Shown: positions 36,196 through 48,682 of the stretch, in pieces | Layout of the letters: each line of letters opens with the position of its first letter | Numbering within the stretch: the first letter of the stretch is position 1 | NCBI GenBank assembly: GCA_905183005.1 | Contig: CAJJDO010000046.1 | Span: 129,946 to 193,945 of the forward strand | DNA from: Paramecium pentaurelia | Lineage: Eukaryota > Ciliophora > Oligohymenophorea > Peniculida > Parameciidae | Direction of reading: 5' to 3' | DNA length: 64,000 nucleotides | Made by a program: the position numbers and the translations under genes | The notes under the pieces: generated by a model | Database searches by the model: none | Seen by the model: the letters and a program-made list of their open reading frames with translations, nothing else | What the model was told of the DNA's origin: nothing

Positions 36196-38207
36196 ATGAA
36201 TAAATAGCGCAAGACTCAATTGGAAGAGTTACAAGAGAAAGAGAGTAGCTTTGGTAGAGTGTTCAAAGTGGCTGGTCCATGTAAATAGTGTTCTTTATTG
36301 TAATAGTGGTCGTGGCAGAAAAAATGGCAGGAGCTAAAATGTTTGAGTTAGTGAAAGTTGGTTGGGATAAATTGGTTGGTGAAATCATTAAATTAGAAGG
36401 TGATAATGCATCTATTCAGTGTTATGAAGATACATGTACTTAAAGATTATTTATAAATGTTTAGCTGGATTGACAGTAGGTGATCCTGTTATGAGAACAA
36501 AGTCTCCACTCTCAGTTGAATTGGGTCCAGGTATCCAATACAAAATTATGTAGGTATTTTGACACAAATTTTTGATGGAATTCAAAGACCCTTATAAGTC
36601 ATTGCAGATCAATCAGCTTCCATTTTTGTACCAAGAGGTGTTGATATTCCAGCATTAGATTAAGATAGAGTTTGGGAGTTCAAACCTTCATCTACAATTA
36701 AAGTAGGATCAATGATAAGCGGTGGTGATATCTATGGCTCAGTCTTTGAAAATAATCTCTTTGATGAACATAAAATATTGACAGCACCAAGAGTTCAAGG
36801 AAGAGTCACATATATTGCACCTGAGGGCAATTATACATTAAAGGATAAAGTTATAGAAGTTGAATTGGATGGCAAAAAACATTAATACGGAATGAGTCAC
36901 TTCTGGCCTGTTAGATAACCAAGACCTATTATTGAAAAATTACAGGGTAATACTCCACTCCTTACAGGATAAAGAGTTCTTGATGCACTCTATCCTTCTG
37001 TATTAGGAGGTACATGTTGTATTCCAGGAGCCTTTGGATGTGGAAAGACTTGCATTTCTTAGGCACTTTCTAAATATTCCAATTCTGAATGTATTATCTA
37101 CGTTGGATGTGGAGAAAGAGGAAATGAAATGGCTGAAGTGTTGAGTGAATTTCCTGAATTAACTATTTAAATGAAAGGAAAAGAAGAAAATATTATGTAA
37201 CGTACATGTTTAGTTGCCAATACTTCAAATATGCCTGTGGCAGCTAGAGAAGCTTCTATATATACAGGAATCACTTTAGCTGAATATTTCAGAGATATGG
37301 GTTTTAATGTATCTATGATGGCTGATTCAACCTCAAGATGGGCAGAAGCTTTAAGAGAAATCTCTGGTAGATTGGCTGAAATGCCTGCAGATTAAGGTTA
37401 TCCTGCATATTTGGCATCAAAATTGGCTCAATTTTATGAAAGAGCAGGAAGAGTCAGATGTAGAGGTTCACCTGATAGAGAAGGATCTATTACTATTGTT
37501 GGAGCTGTCTCACCTCCAGGAGGAGTATATATATATTTATAATCTTTAGGATTTCACTGATCCAGTTACAACTGCTACTCTTACTATTGTATAAGTCTTT
37601 TGGGGATTAGATAAGAAATTAGCTTAAAGAAAGCATTTTCCATCTGTAAATTGGACCATATCAAATTCTAATTACGAAAAGATTCTTGAACCATATTTTA
37701 ATTCCTTTGATCCTGAATTCACACATTTAAGAGTAATGTTCAAATAAATCTTGCATGAAGAATCTGAATTAAATGAAATTGTCTAATTGGTTGGTAGAGA
37801 TTCTTTATCTGAAGATTAAAAGTTATCTTTGGAAGTATGATCCATAATTTTTTATTATTAGATTGCCAAAATCATAAGAGAAGATTTCTTATAATAAGAT
37901 GCTTTTAGTAAATACGATTATAATTGTCCACTCTATAAAACTATTGGTATGATGAGATGCATAGTTTCATTTTTCGAATGCGGCAAGAAAGCTATCCTTG
38001 AATCATCAGGAGATGCCAAAATCACTTGGAATGTTATTTTAAATCAAACAAAACCATAATTTGTCAAATTATCATAAATGAAATTTGAGGTATTATTTAT
38101 TAATATTTGAATAGGATCCAAAATAACCAAAATAAGAATTAATGAATTATTTCACTAAATTTGTAGATGAGATCAAATCAGCATTTAGAAACTTAACAGA
38201 CAAATGA
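36196..38207 (+). CDS. V-type H+-ATPase catalytic subunit A
   Basis: The start exon (MNKQRKTQLEELQEKESS) joins by a 26-nt intron to VVAEKMAGAKMFELVKVG. Then EIIKLEGDNASIQ, ILTQIFDGIQRPLQ, FVPRGVDIPALD, the P-loop PGAFGCGKT, VGCGERGNEMAEVL, MADSTSRWAEALREISGRLAE and IVGAVSPPGG-DFTDPVT follow. Every catalytic landmark is intact, including the Walker A, the GER glutamate and the Arg/Ser switch. It is the ATP-hydrolysing subunit of the V1 head that acidifies vacuoles, contractile-vacuole and phagosome membranes. Introns lie near 36271, 36440, 36527, 37525 and 37838. Stop is TGA after FRNLTDK. Confidence 0.95.
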
Positions 38208-38752
38208 GTATCAATAAAATTACATAAATAATTATTATATTTAATCAAATTATATTAGATAAAAGTAAAATACTATAAATTCAATCACTCTAAGCAAATC
38301 AATAAATAAGATGTAGCCCTTTATGTAATTTAAGTATCACTATTTGGTAAATGCTTAATTAATTCATTTATAATTAATATACTAGATGAATTATAAAATT
38401 AAGATTTAGACTTAAAGAAATATTTCCATTTACATTAATAAGATAGATTTATAAATGATAAGAAAGATTCAGTTAAACCTAATTAATTAATGGAAATTAT
38501 AAAAGATGTTGAAAAATTAACAAAAACATAATTGAAAAAGAGAACAGAATTTAAAAGAAAAGATAAGTATAAAGAGAATCTGAAGACAAGTAATATTAGA
38601 TCAATTAAACAAAGTACCAATTCCTTATTTTAATTAAAAAATAAATAAAATATAATTTTATTAATAAATAAATAATAATTAATTTCCAAAAAATTATTCT
38701 TTTTACAATATGCCTTAATCTACCTTTAAACTTATCTTTATCTAATTATTTG
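38204..38752 (+). CDS. Possible small basic protein overlapping the V-ATPase stop (uncertain)
   Basis: An ATG at 38204 overlaps the V-ATPase TGA by four bases (ATGA). A later plus-strand frame reads a Lys-rich, helical peptide (DLKKYFHLHQQDRF, then VEKLTKTQLKKRTEFKRKD). The two parts are not joined by any intron I can make work, and a long minus-strand frame overlaps the end. One of the two is a shadow. Recorded as a weak candidate only. Confidence 0.3.
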
Positions 38753-39219
38753 AAATAAATTGAAAATTATTATTTCATAGAATCATTAAATTTATTATAC
38801 ATTAGCAATAATTTGAATATTTCACACAATTAAACATATTTATTAGCCTTTATCTCTAATAGATTATTCATAGCCAAAATATATATTTCTTCTTTATGTT
38901 TAAAATCAACCTCAAAAAAATTAAATTAAAAGATTTAATTTAAACATTAGTGACTAGATGTAGAGGATAGTAATATTAGATTCATTTTTTATTAGGATTA
39001 ATGGTGAAGCTAAATCATTAATTTAATAGATAAATTATGCTTTAGATTTCTTTAATTTATTAATTATATATATAAATTCAAAATTTTATTCTTTATGCTT
39101 AATTTTCTAATATTTATTTTATTATATTCTAGGTCATTTTGCAAAATCTTATTTGTGTAATGATAATATTAATTAATTCCATTTAAATTTTCAATATCAT
39201 AGACATATATTTCCTCCAT
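38690..39219 (-). CDS. Possible unknown protein (uncertain 3' end)
   Basis: From ATG (MEEIYVYDIENLNGINQYY) about 175 codons run without TGA and with protein-like content (FEVDFKHKEEIYILAMNNL, KYVQLCEIFKLL, KGRLRHIVKRIIF). The frame stays open far beyond, so the true end is set by an intron or a TGA I could not fix. It could be a short gene divergent from the coiled-coil gene at 39322. No family recognised. Confidence 0.4.
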
Positions 39220-39321
39220 TAATAACAATATTACATACAACTATGAGTATACTTTAACTCATGTATACCTTGATGGTTTTATAATATTTATGTATTTATT
39301 TTTAATATAATTAATTATTGA

Positions 39322-40403
39322 ATGGAGCATCAATAATATATTGAAAAGATAACTGAAGAGAGAAGGATTCGAGATGAATAGTAAAATTTTAATTTAGGTT
39401 CCTAAGACGTAAACTTAGACTTTTAGAAGAAGAGTAAATCAAATAAAAATCACTTTAGTAATTAGAGACAATTAAATTATTATAATTAAAGGAACTTTAG
39501 GATTCTCGTCGATTGTAATCTAAATTAAATATGTCATTTATTTAATTGAAATCAGATGAACGCACTTAAAAGGTAAAGGAATAAAATAAAAGAGTCAAAT
39601 AATTATTAGAATAATATAAAAAGGAAAAGTAATAATAAGAAATACAGTAAAAGCAATTAGAACAAGAGAAAGAGTAAGAGGTCAAATTAAAGCTTATACA
39701 AATAAAAGAGAAGTTCAAATTATTAACAACTGAAGTAATAAAGGAGCATTAATACAAATATAAAAAATATTAATAAGAACATTAATAATAATTGACAATT
39801 TTGAGAGATCAAAAAAAATTATAAGACACTTACTTTTCTCAATAAGTTTAATCTAGATTAAGGAGTAGAACATATCAAGCCTAAATTGAAATGATGAAAG
39901 AAGAAGAATAAAAAAGAAAGAAAAATAATGATAGATTAAGAAGACAAATTAAAGAAAGATTTGCTTATGATCATTTTGTTAAAGAACACTTTTTACCTAA
40001 AATCTTTCATAGCATTGATTTAACTAGTCAGACAATTATTAATTAAAAACCAAACAATTAAATGTCTCCAATTAAAAGTGATTCTAGGGTTCTAGGGAAT
40101 TTATATTTAAGATAAATAAGAAAATTACCAAGAAGACCTAGAATTTAATCTTAGATTGCAGCAGATTAATCATCATCATCTACAATAAAGCGAGACTATT
40201 TAACAGAAATTAGATAACATTCAAAGAAAAAGACTCCATAAACACCAATTGATATTAAATTTTAAGCAGATAGGTAAAGAATTATACCTAAAAATTGAAG
40301 GTTGGAAAGAGAATCTAAATAAGCATACACAAAGAGCAAGCTAAAAGGTGATTAACTATTGATGGAATCAATTAAGCAAAAGATGATATTGTTAGAATTA
40401 TGA
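39322..40403 (+). CDS. Coiled-coil protein
   Basis: Starts MEHQQYIEKITEERRIRD. A 26-nt intron (about 39381-39406) joins RKLRLLEEEQIKQKSL and some 200 residues of charged coiled coil. A basic tail with SP/TP sites (IRKLPRRPRIQSQ, KKKTPQTPIDIKF) follows and a second intron near 40274-40300. Ends KQKMILLEL at TGA. It resembles ciliary or basal-body coiled-coil proteins in style, but no family is recognised. Confidence 0.72.
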
Positions 40404-40842
40404 ATATAAATGATACTATTTAAAGTTCACTCATTCAAGATCATAATAGATAATTTTCTTAATTCTTATATATATATATAAATCATAGGTGCTATTATTT
40501 TAACTCTTTAAGGATTGTAACAAATCTTAATTATTTTCTATTGCCACTATTTTATTCAAAGTATTCTTTGGTACCATCAATATTATAGAAATTAATTCAA
40601 AACTTTATTTTTAGAATAACATTCTTCAAGGAGTATTTTTTAAGTATTATTTTTGACTATAAAAGGGGAATGTGAATTATTATGACTTAAATGATTAAGA
40701 TGATTAAGCTGTCTTTGTAAAGTGTTTAAATTCTTTGATAACTTTTTTGTTTACACACTTTATTTTAGTCCTTTAATTTAAAATCTAGTAAATAATTAAT
40801 CTTAAATAAATAATTTTTCTATATTATCCAAAAATAATCCTT
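40404..40842. other. Intergenic stretch, no gene seen
   Basis: A+T-rich spacer before the Q-rich membrane protein genes. No supported feature. Confidence 0.45.
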
Positions 40843-41941
40843 ATGTTGGATATATTATTAGCTAAAAATACATTTGTTTTTTAGCAAGCATTTAACAATA
40901 CAATAAAGTGTGTAAGAACTCAAGTTCAACCAATCATATATCCATAACTCTAATAACCTAAATAACATCTTTATTAACCTTTATAACTAAATTAAAGTTA
41001 AACTTAATAAGGTTATAAGAAATAGAGAATAAATATAAAAAAATTTCTAAATTTTATGTAATAATAAACAATATTTACTCCTTAAATAAAGAAATAATAA
41101 GATAGTGTGAATCATGTAGAACTTAGCTTGGCTGGTTATATGGAGAAAAGATCTTTTAATTTGTAAATCTTAAAATATTTCTTTTTATTTTAAACTTTTC
41201 CTCTGATCTTATGTTATTGTTCTTTTAAAAATTATTTTATCAAGTTTTCTTATAATTTAAACGGCTACTTTAAATAACCCTTTTACATTTTTGCTACAAT
41301 AATGTGCTTTTCTTTAATATACTCATATATGAATCATAAAAAGTTAAGAAATAAACAATTAAGAATTATTTAAATAATTTTAATAATTCTTTATACATTT
41401 TCATATGCATTTTTCATTTAAGCTATTTATTCCTCTACTTATTTATTTTATAATCCTTATAATTGTATTTATGAAAATACTCTTAAGAATTATGGTAATG
41501 ACTAGATTGTAATCATTTTACTTTGCTTAATAAATCTTGAAACTTGCTCAATATTTTCATATTGTATGTAGGAGATTGGAGAATTAAGCATAAAAAGTTA
41601 AATTTAATAATATTAATTATAGATTCATTATTACCAACAGTAACTTTTGGAAGTATTTTGTCTTCCTTCTATTACAACTATGATATTTTATGCTTTATGA
41701 TAGCATTGAGTTGCGTTTTAGGATTTTATCTTCAATTCACTCTTAAAAGAATGATAAATTCTAAAAAAGTAAACATAAAATAAGAATTTAGTTCAAATTA
41801 CTATCAGATGAAGGCCGATTCTCAGCAATGTTATTGAGTTTCATATTATTTGTACCATTCTTTGATCTAGTATACGAGGACAGTGAATAACTATGTTAGA
41901 TAACTCAGAGTGTACATTCAGAATAGAAAAATGTACAATGA
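40843..41941 (+). CDS. Q-rich N-terminus, multi-TM protein, member 1 of a family of three
   Basis: The frame from ATG at 40843 (MLDILLAKNTFVF) gives a Gln/Pro-rich head (YPQLQQPKQHLYQPLQLNQS) of ~90 residues, so an ATG inside the head (for example at about 41057) is also possible. A membrane domain of about six to seven helices follows, starting LQILKYFFLFQTFPLIL. A loop LRNKQLRIIQIILIILYTFSY leads into TM3. Introns of 26 and 23 nt lie near 41600-41625 and 41769-41791. The layout of Q-rich cytosolic head plus seven short helices matches Bax-inhibitor-1/Lifeguard (TMBIM) proteins. Similar genes lie at 42016 and 46980. Ends VHSEQKNVQ at TGA. Confidence 0.6.
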
Positions 41942-42015
41942 GGAAAATTATAAAACAATATTCATAATTTATATTACTATTTAGTTCTATTCATATCTAT
42001 TAATATAATTATCTA

Positions 42016-43094
42016 ATGGCTTAGCAATAGCGGAATGAAACAATAGTGCCTATTTTAGTTACATAGGAGGAATATAATGAAATTATGAAATAACCAGATT
42101 ATATACAACAATAACTCTTATAGTAATTGTAACAAAAAAAGTATGAGTAACAATAATAAATATATTAACATCCCTATTTACAATATCAGAATTATTAAAA
42201 ATAATAAGATAATAATAATCTTGAGGCATAACCATAAATCCCTTCATATCCATTAGAAAAAGCAAATTAATAATAACAATAATATTACTATACTCCTCAG
42301 CAATAGCTTTTATAATAATATAATCAAAATTTAAATTAAAATTTAATATAAAAAGAAATAATAATCTTGTAACATAAAGAAATAGAAGTTGCTGGTGAAC
42401 GTGAAGTTTAATATTTCAATCAAAATCTAGCAAAATATTTTTCAATAGAATTGGCAATTTCTTTAATGCTTAATTTTATTTCAGCATTATTTCGCATGTG
42501 GATTATTAATAGATATTGGGAATGGAGTGTTGCATTATGGATTGTCTTAAGTTTATATATTTTACTGAATTTATTCATATTGACAAATCCAAAGATAATC
42601 TTATAAGTATGTATTTCTAATAAATCTTAGAATAATAATTAAAAGTTTGTATATGTTTTACATGTAATTTTATATTCTTTGCTTTTATAAGGATTGCAAA
42701 TAGCAGTATAAGGCTATGAATACTTTATTTGGAACTATTTCTTTTTCTTTTATTCTATGATAGCTGCTAGTTTTATTTCTGTTTGTTTAACAATAAAATA
42801 AAAAGGAATAAATTTAACTTTGCCTTAATATTTACCAGCCATAATTGTACCTGTTTGTTTGATTTTCCTACTTTAATTAATTTGTCTATGGAGCTTTTAT
42901 TTGCCACTTTTGTTGTGGGGAATTGTTGTTGTATTTATTGCCCAAGGATTGGTATTACTATTCAAAAGAATAAATAAATTAGGATATGTAATTTTTATTA
43001 TTAATTTTAGAACAAACATCACACTAATGATTGTTATGCCATGGCAACTCTTTTACACATTTTAATGATCAGTCCATTTTATGATAATGAATGA
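42016..43094 (+). CDS. Q-rich N-terminus, multi-TM protein, member 2 (TMBIM-like)
   Basis: Starts MAQQQRNETIVPILVTQEEY. About 110 residues of Gln/Asn/Tyr/Pro-rich head (much of it TAA/TAG codons) are followed by VAGEREVQYFNQNLAKYF, a charged segment directly before TM1 as in TMBIM proteins. Then come hydrophobic helices: LAISLMLNFISALFRMW, WSVALWIVLSLYILLNLFIL, VLHVILYSLLLQGLQIAV, FFFFYSMIAASFISVCL and two more. Introns of 24 and 23 nt (about 42608-42631, 42988-43010). Ends MISPFYDNE at TGA. Anti-apoptotic/Ca2+-leak function is known for the family, but here only the fold-type is suggested. Confidence 0.6.
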
Positions 43095-43198
43095 TAATAA
43101 ATTACATAAAAAATTAAATAAAAATTAGTAAAATAATTATAACAGTAATTATATCACCAAATCTTAGAGATCATTAAAAAATATAATTATAGACTCAA

Positions 43199-43549
43199 TC
43201 AACATGAATCAGTTGCTAAAGAATATACACGTCTTCTTGAATCAAATTCAAACTAATAATTGGAATTTCGAGACTATGAATCAGTATCCTCATTTACTCT
43301 AATTTCTTTATTGTCTAAATTTCTTGGTAAATTAGATTTTAGGAATCTATATCTTCTTGGTCTTTTATTTTTATATGAAATACTAAGGCTGTCATCAAAG
43401 TCTCTAGGACTTAAATCCTAAAATTAAATTATTACATATAGGCATCTTACATTAATTTTTTCGAGAGTGTTTTCGATATGAGTTAAATTTTATCCTCTTC
43501 TTAGTTCTTCAATTAATTTTACAATAAGATGATTTTTACTTATCAACAT
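43199..43549 (-). CDS. Small basic protein, unknown
   Basis: Starts MLISKNHLIVKLIEELRRGQ. One 33-nt intron (about 43418-43450) joins DLSPRDFDDSLSISYKNKRP and an Arg/Ser-rich tail that ends SLATDSC at TGA. About 105 residues. It lies 170 bp beyond the stop of histidine kinase 3, same strand. It looks like a disordered adaptor or tail piece. No family recognised. Confidence 0.5.
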
Positions 43550-43719
43550 GTCTAATTATAATTTTAAATTATGAACCTTTTATTTCATTCTTTTATTGTA
43601 TACAAATACTATTTTGCTTATATAAATTGAAGGTAATATATAGAATTTTGCCTTCGATTGTTTCAAATTAGTCCATGATATTTTTAATAATAAAATTAGT
43701 AAGTTTAGAATATAATAAT

Positions 43720-46066
43720 TCAAAGTGAATTTCGATAATGATCGATAATACCTTATAGAGCTTTTATTTACACAGGCTTTTCCAAATAAAATTTCATTCC
43801 AATTTGCTAGCATTTTGGAAATTCAATTTCTTTTTAATGCCCAGAACAAGCCACTATTATTGGCAATTATATCCCATTTTCTTCACAATATGTAAATATT
43901 AATTTTGAAGCATTAATTCCATTAATACCCAACATTTCCAAATCCATAAATATCAATTTATACATTCTACTATCACATTTACAGCATTTTTCTTTCTATT
44001 TTATTTTCTCTATTGCCTTATATCCATTTATCGAATAATCAACTTAATGAATGCCTCTAAGTAATATTATATAACATACATTTTTGATAACAATATTTAT
44101 AATGTATCAATATTGAATTGAGTATCGTCAACAATTAAAATTTTGGTACAACATTCAACTACTTAAACTAATGATTTTTTAGGTTAACTTATAAATATTT
44201 ATATTTCCTTTGAACTTTCTTCAACTTCATTTAAGTTTTCTATAATTTCACTATCCTTTAAAACTGTTTACTTATTACACAATTATTTTAAAATATCAGA
44301 TTAAAAGCTCTCTTTTTCTGGTAAATTAATTGTAAATGAAAAGTTTGAGCCTTTGTGGTAAGTTGAATCAAACTTCAACCCATTTCCCAATAATAAAGCA
44401 ATCTTATTACTAATTAACAATCCTAATCCCACACCTTATGCATTAAGCTTTTTACTCTCTTCTGAATTTACTTTACCAAAAGCCATCATAAGGATTTCTT
44501 TATCTTATTCTTAAATACCTATACCTGTATCTTATATTGTAATCTCAATTACACTATCTTATAATGCCTCAACATTTATTATTATATAACCTTCTTAAGT
44601 AAATTTAAAAGCATTTCCAAGCAGATTAATCACAATTTGTTTAATTCTACTTTAATCAGATTCAATCATAGTAGGACATTGAGTAGAATATTATAATATT
44701 AATTTCAGATTCTTTTTTTCAGCTTAAAGATTAAACATTTAAAAGCACTCTTAACATAACTTTTTTAGATTAAACTTTTCTATTTTTAATTAAAACTTAT
44801 TTGCTTTAATTTAAGCCAAATCAAGAAGATCATTGCATAAATTTAACAAATATTTTGAATTCTCAATAGATGTTTATATGTATGAATTATTTAAATCTTT
44901 TGCAACATATTCTAACATAGTTATCATACAACCTAAAGGTGCTCTAAATTCATGGGAAACAAATGAAATCATTTTGGAATTGTAATTACTATGACATTGA
45001 AGTTATTAAATATATTGTTTATAACTCAAGTCTCTGCAAACCAAAGTCATAATTCTTCTAAATTATGAATTAATGTATACATTTACTTCAAATATTGGAG
45101 AGTATTAAGACTAAATATACCTAATAATTTTACTTATGAACTTTGTTTGCATTATTATAAGTAAAATAAATGCCTTTCTTTATTATGATTATTCCAAGCC
45201 TTATCAAGAAGTTAAGAAAATGAGATATCTTTTTATTAAGGCTTATAAGCACTTTATGGTCTAGAATGTTAAGAGAGAGACCCACTTAATTAATGAAAAA
45301 TTGAATTCTATCTGTCGACTCCAAAACTCTTGATTGATTACATTGATCTTTTTGGTTCCATTTTATCTATTTAAACATAGTTTTAAAATATTTATTGAAG
45401 CTATGTTTCATCTGTAAACGAAAACATTTTCTTCGCTGATTAATTTATAAATGTAGGTTATTTTTCATAACCCTATTCAAAAAGTATTACACCTTCTCTA
45501 ATTTAATTAAAACATAGATATCTTGCATAATTCTCTTAAAAATTCTCTTGAAAATTTGATTCTTTCCATCTATATCTTTCTGTATTTGAATATATTTCTA
45601 CCAGCTATGAACCAGCTTTCTAATTGTCTTCCTTCAATAATTAAAGGTTGAAGATAACAAAAATAGCATAAGTAGATGTATAATGTATTATCGTCCAAAT
45701 TACCTATTATTCCAATTCATAAAAAAGTCTTATAATACAATAGAATGCAATAAATAACAAATTCACACACATCATCCATAATTTTAACTTATTTTTACAT
45801 ATTAAAAAACCATAATAGAGTGGATGAGCAAAATCAAATTGTGGAATTTGAATTTCTATATGCAAAATATATGTCAATAAAATTTGTATTACAATTATCC
45901 ACTTCCTTTCTTATGATGAATTGTAATAATGCATTATTATTGCGAATGTTACTAATCCAAGCATTATTACACTCTTATAAGTGAATGAATTTACGATTGA
46001 TTATATTAGTTAGCCCATTAGCAGTAAAGAATTTATAAATAAGGCGTGTGATATTTTAATATACAT
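43720..46066 (-). CDS. Membrane hybrid histidine kinase 3 with receiver domain
   Basis: Starts MYIKISHALFINSLLLMG. TM segments follow (MLGLVTFAIIMHYY, WIIVIQILLTYIL, WMMCVNLLFIAFYCIIRLF), a PAS-like linker, the H-box SFVSHEFRAPLGCM, N-box NLLGNAFKFTQEG, G1 IQDTGIGIQEQD and G2 AQGVGLGLLISNK. The C-terminal receiver has ILIVDDTQFNIDTLQILL and LIFMDLEMLGING, with Leu-Gly in place of the usual Pro after Met, and ends VKALQ-type helix IIDHYRNSL. Same architecture as kinase 2 at 15829. Several short introns are needed in the receiver. Phosphotransfer residues are present. Confidence 0.85.
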
Positions 46067-46163
46067 AATATATTAATGTTACTACTGTCATAATCGACTT
46101 CATTTTATCCATTTTTAAATATCGATAAAAACAGATCCCATTTTAATTTAATTTAATTCTTTA

Positions 46164-46345
46164 TCAATTAAACTCCTTGATTAACTGCTTCAATTTCCCC
46201 TACAACTCATAAACACAGTCTCAATTATTACTTCATAATTGACTCTTCTAATTTGCAAATTTAACTCCAGATTCTAATAATTATCTATGTAAAACAAGTT
46301 CTGTATTTCAATTACTATTTTACATATTCATAAGTTGTAAATATC
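46164..46345 (-). other. Possible small coding piece (uncertain)
   Basis: A minus-strand frame reads TELVLHRQLLESGVKFANQK and, after a possible 24-nt intron, YELQGKLKQLIKEFN then TGA. It looks like the end of a small helical protein, but I could not place its start. The rest of 46346-46979 is A+T-rich with nothing supported. Confidence 0.3.
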
Positions 46346-46979
46346 ATCAAAATATTTTTATATTAATCTAAATTTATCTTCTATCCCTATTTTCTATATA
46401 AAATATACTTTAATTAAAGATAAAATAACTGTTTTCGAACATCAAATGATTACATTCCTTACAATGATAATTATTATAATATTATCATATAATTATCATT
46501 TAGAATTATCAATATCTGATTAAGAAACATATAATTTTGTATTCTTATGGAGTATCTAATAATTTTACTGAATCTATTGTTATTCTAGATTTCAATTTGA
46601 TTTAAATTGGATATTTGATAATAAATTATAAGATAAAATAATATATAAGACATGATATGTTTTTTATTCAAATTTAGTTATTTTATATTATTTTTTATAT
46701 AAAAGTTAAGGATTATTTTGTTAATATCATGATAAATTAAACTTAACTTTGCAAAATATGGTTATTATATATTGTACATAAATTAGAATATAAGTATTAA
46801 AATGAAAATTATATTTATAATCTCCAAAGCTACAAATGATCAATTATTAAAACTATGCTCAATACAACAATACTTAAAATAATTAAAACAATACTTAGAA
46901 TTTGAATCCTTAACCATAATAAAATGGGTACCAATTTACAAATCAGAACATTCAAAATTAAAATATGTATTAATAAAAC
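46346..46979. other. Intergenic stretch, no gene seen
   Basis: Very A+T-rich spacer before the third Q-rich membrane protein gene. A few short open frames have no protein-like composition. Confidence 0.4.
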
Positions 46980-47924
46980 ATGGTTCAACCAGCAAATTAT
47001 CCTTAATTAAATTTTGAAAAAGAATCCTTTTCTGAAGATTAACCAGATCATATTATACATCATGATTATTTATAATAATAATAGTAATAATAATAATAAT
47101 AAGTAACTTAATAATAAGAACCTTATCAATAATATAATAATAATGATAATTAAACATAATATATTTATGTGAATCAATAAATAGCCACTCCCTTTATTTA
47201 ACCAGAAAATGAAAATAATTAAGATATTATGACTGAACATCTAAGAAGAAACTTAATATATAAAATAAATTTCTTTTGGATAATCTAATAAACCATATAA
47301 ATTATTTTATGTATAATCAATATGGCAAGTTATTCATATGATAATTTGTTTTTTGATTACTCTCTTGTGTAATATAGGATAACAATTTATATTTTTCTTT
47401 TTTTATCCTTTGGATACATGTTAGTTATTAGATTCATAAAACCTTTATGGAGAGTAATTTATATTTAATAAATATTAGATTAGGGGATATCAATCAATTA
47501 TTTATATTATTTACACTATTTTATATTCATTTTTCATTAGTGGAATAGTTTCATCAAGTCACTTAAGTTTTTATACCAGTAAAATGTACTTTTTAATTGG
47601 ATTTCTTTACTTTATTGGAACTATAGGAATATTAATTATGCTTATTTAGTTTTAATTTTAAATAAAACATTTTAAAGAAGAGGATATGAAGTTAAAAGGT
47701 TCTTTATATCTATAAATTTAGAATTCATAAAGGCAGTTATACTTGGCCCAATTGGAATCCTATTTCTGATTACAGCCATATTTGGTGTTGATGCAGTTTC
47801 AATGTTACTATGTTATGAACTTATTTGGTCCTACATTTTCACTTTATTTTATATAAATAGTTTACTATAAATCTATAGAGGAAAAGTATAAAAAATATAC
47901 TATTATTAAACTAGTTCAAATTGA
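46980..47924 (+). CDS. Q-rich N-terminus, multi-TM protein, member 3 (TMBIM-like)
   Basis: Starts MVQPANYPQLNFEKESF. The head carries a polyglutamine run encoded by consecutive TAA/TAG codons and Asn/Tyr. IMTEHLRRNLIYKINFFW then precedes TM1. TM helices include RITIYIFLFLSFGYMLVI, QSIIYIIYTILYSFFISG, MYFLIGFLYFIGTIGILIML and LGPIGILFLITAIFGVDAV, with a final helix LIWSYIFTLFYINSLLQIY. Introns of 25 nt (47456-47480) and 23 nt (47700-47722). It ends at TGA after YYQTSSN. The same plan as the two genes at 40843 and 42016 makes them a local family. Confidence 0.62.
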
Positions 47925-48205
47925 AAAGAGACTAGCATTTTGTTGGTGTTATTCTAGTATATATAAATATGTTTATTCCTTGTATTCCATGATTTATAGT
48001 TATAATAATAATATATAAATACCTAAAGAAATTATTTTATTTAAATTTCATATTATTTAACAATATGGATATTATATTAATTAATAAATTAAGAAGATTT
48101 TAATAATATTAGAATAACCTATTAATCCTTAATATAATTAACAATCTATGTATATATTGATTTTTAATATATGATTAAATATTTAGATATCATTTAGGTT
48201 AAAGA

Positions 48206-48682
48206 ATGATTAAGATTTACATGAATAAAATTAATATTTATTTCAATTATCTTCCTCAAGAACTTCAAATAAATCTTATAAAAAATATAAAATAACATAA
48301 TAATGTTATAAAATACTTGTTAAGTGAAGAAGTTTTTTTATTTTTTTGGATTATAAGTGTTCAGATATTAGATTATCTTTAAAATTTATTTAAAATAAAA
48401 TTATATTATTCAGTTTCAACTACCATATGGATAATTCTTTATACTATTTTCGAATTATAAATTATTTTATAAATTAATTTGAATTTATTAGTATTCACAA
48501 GTACAATTAACTTCCTTATAAATTAATATTTAGTCAATTTTATCATCAATTAGGTATTAAATTCTTAATAAAAAGTATTCAATAAATTTAACTTATATGA
48601 TTCTCTTTAATAATATGAAATAATTTATTTACTTTAATATTTAATGAATTATATATTTATTATAAACTGTAATACTTAATGA
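48206..48682 (+). CDS. Possible small hydrophobic protein (uncertain)
   Basis: One frame from MIKIYMNKINIYFNYLPQ to TGA is open for 158 codons, with hydrophobic stretches such as LFFWIISVQILDYLQNLF and IWIILYTIFELQIIL. The content is mostly I, L, N, Y and Q, as expected from A+T-rich DNA, so this may be chance. Its TGA overlaps the next ATG by four bases (ATGA at 48679-48682). It may also be an upstream exon of the next gene. Confidence 0.35.
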
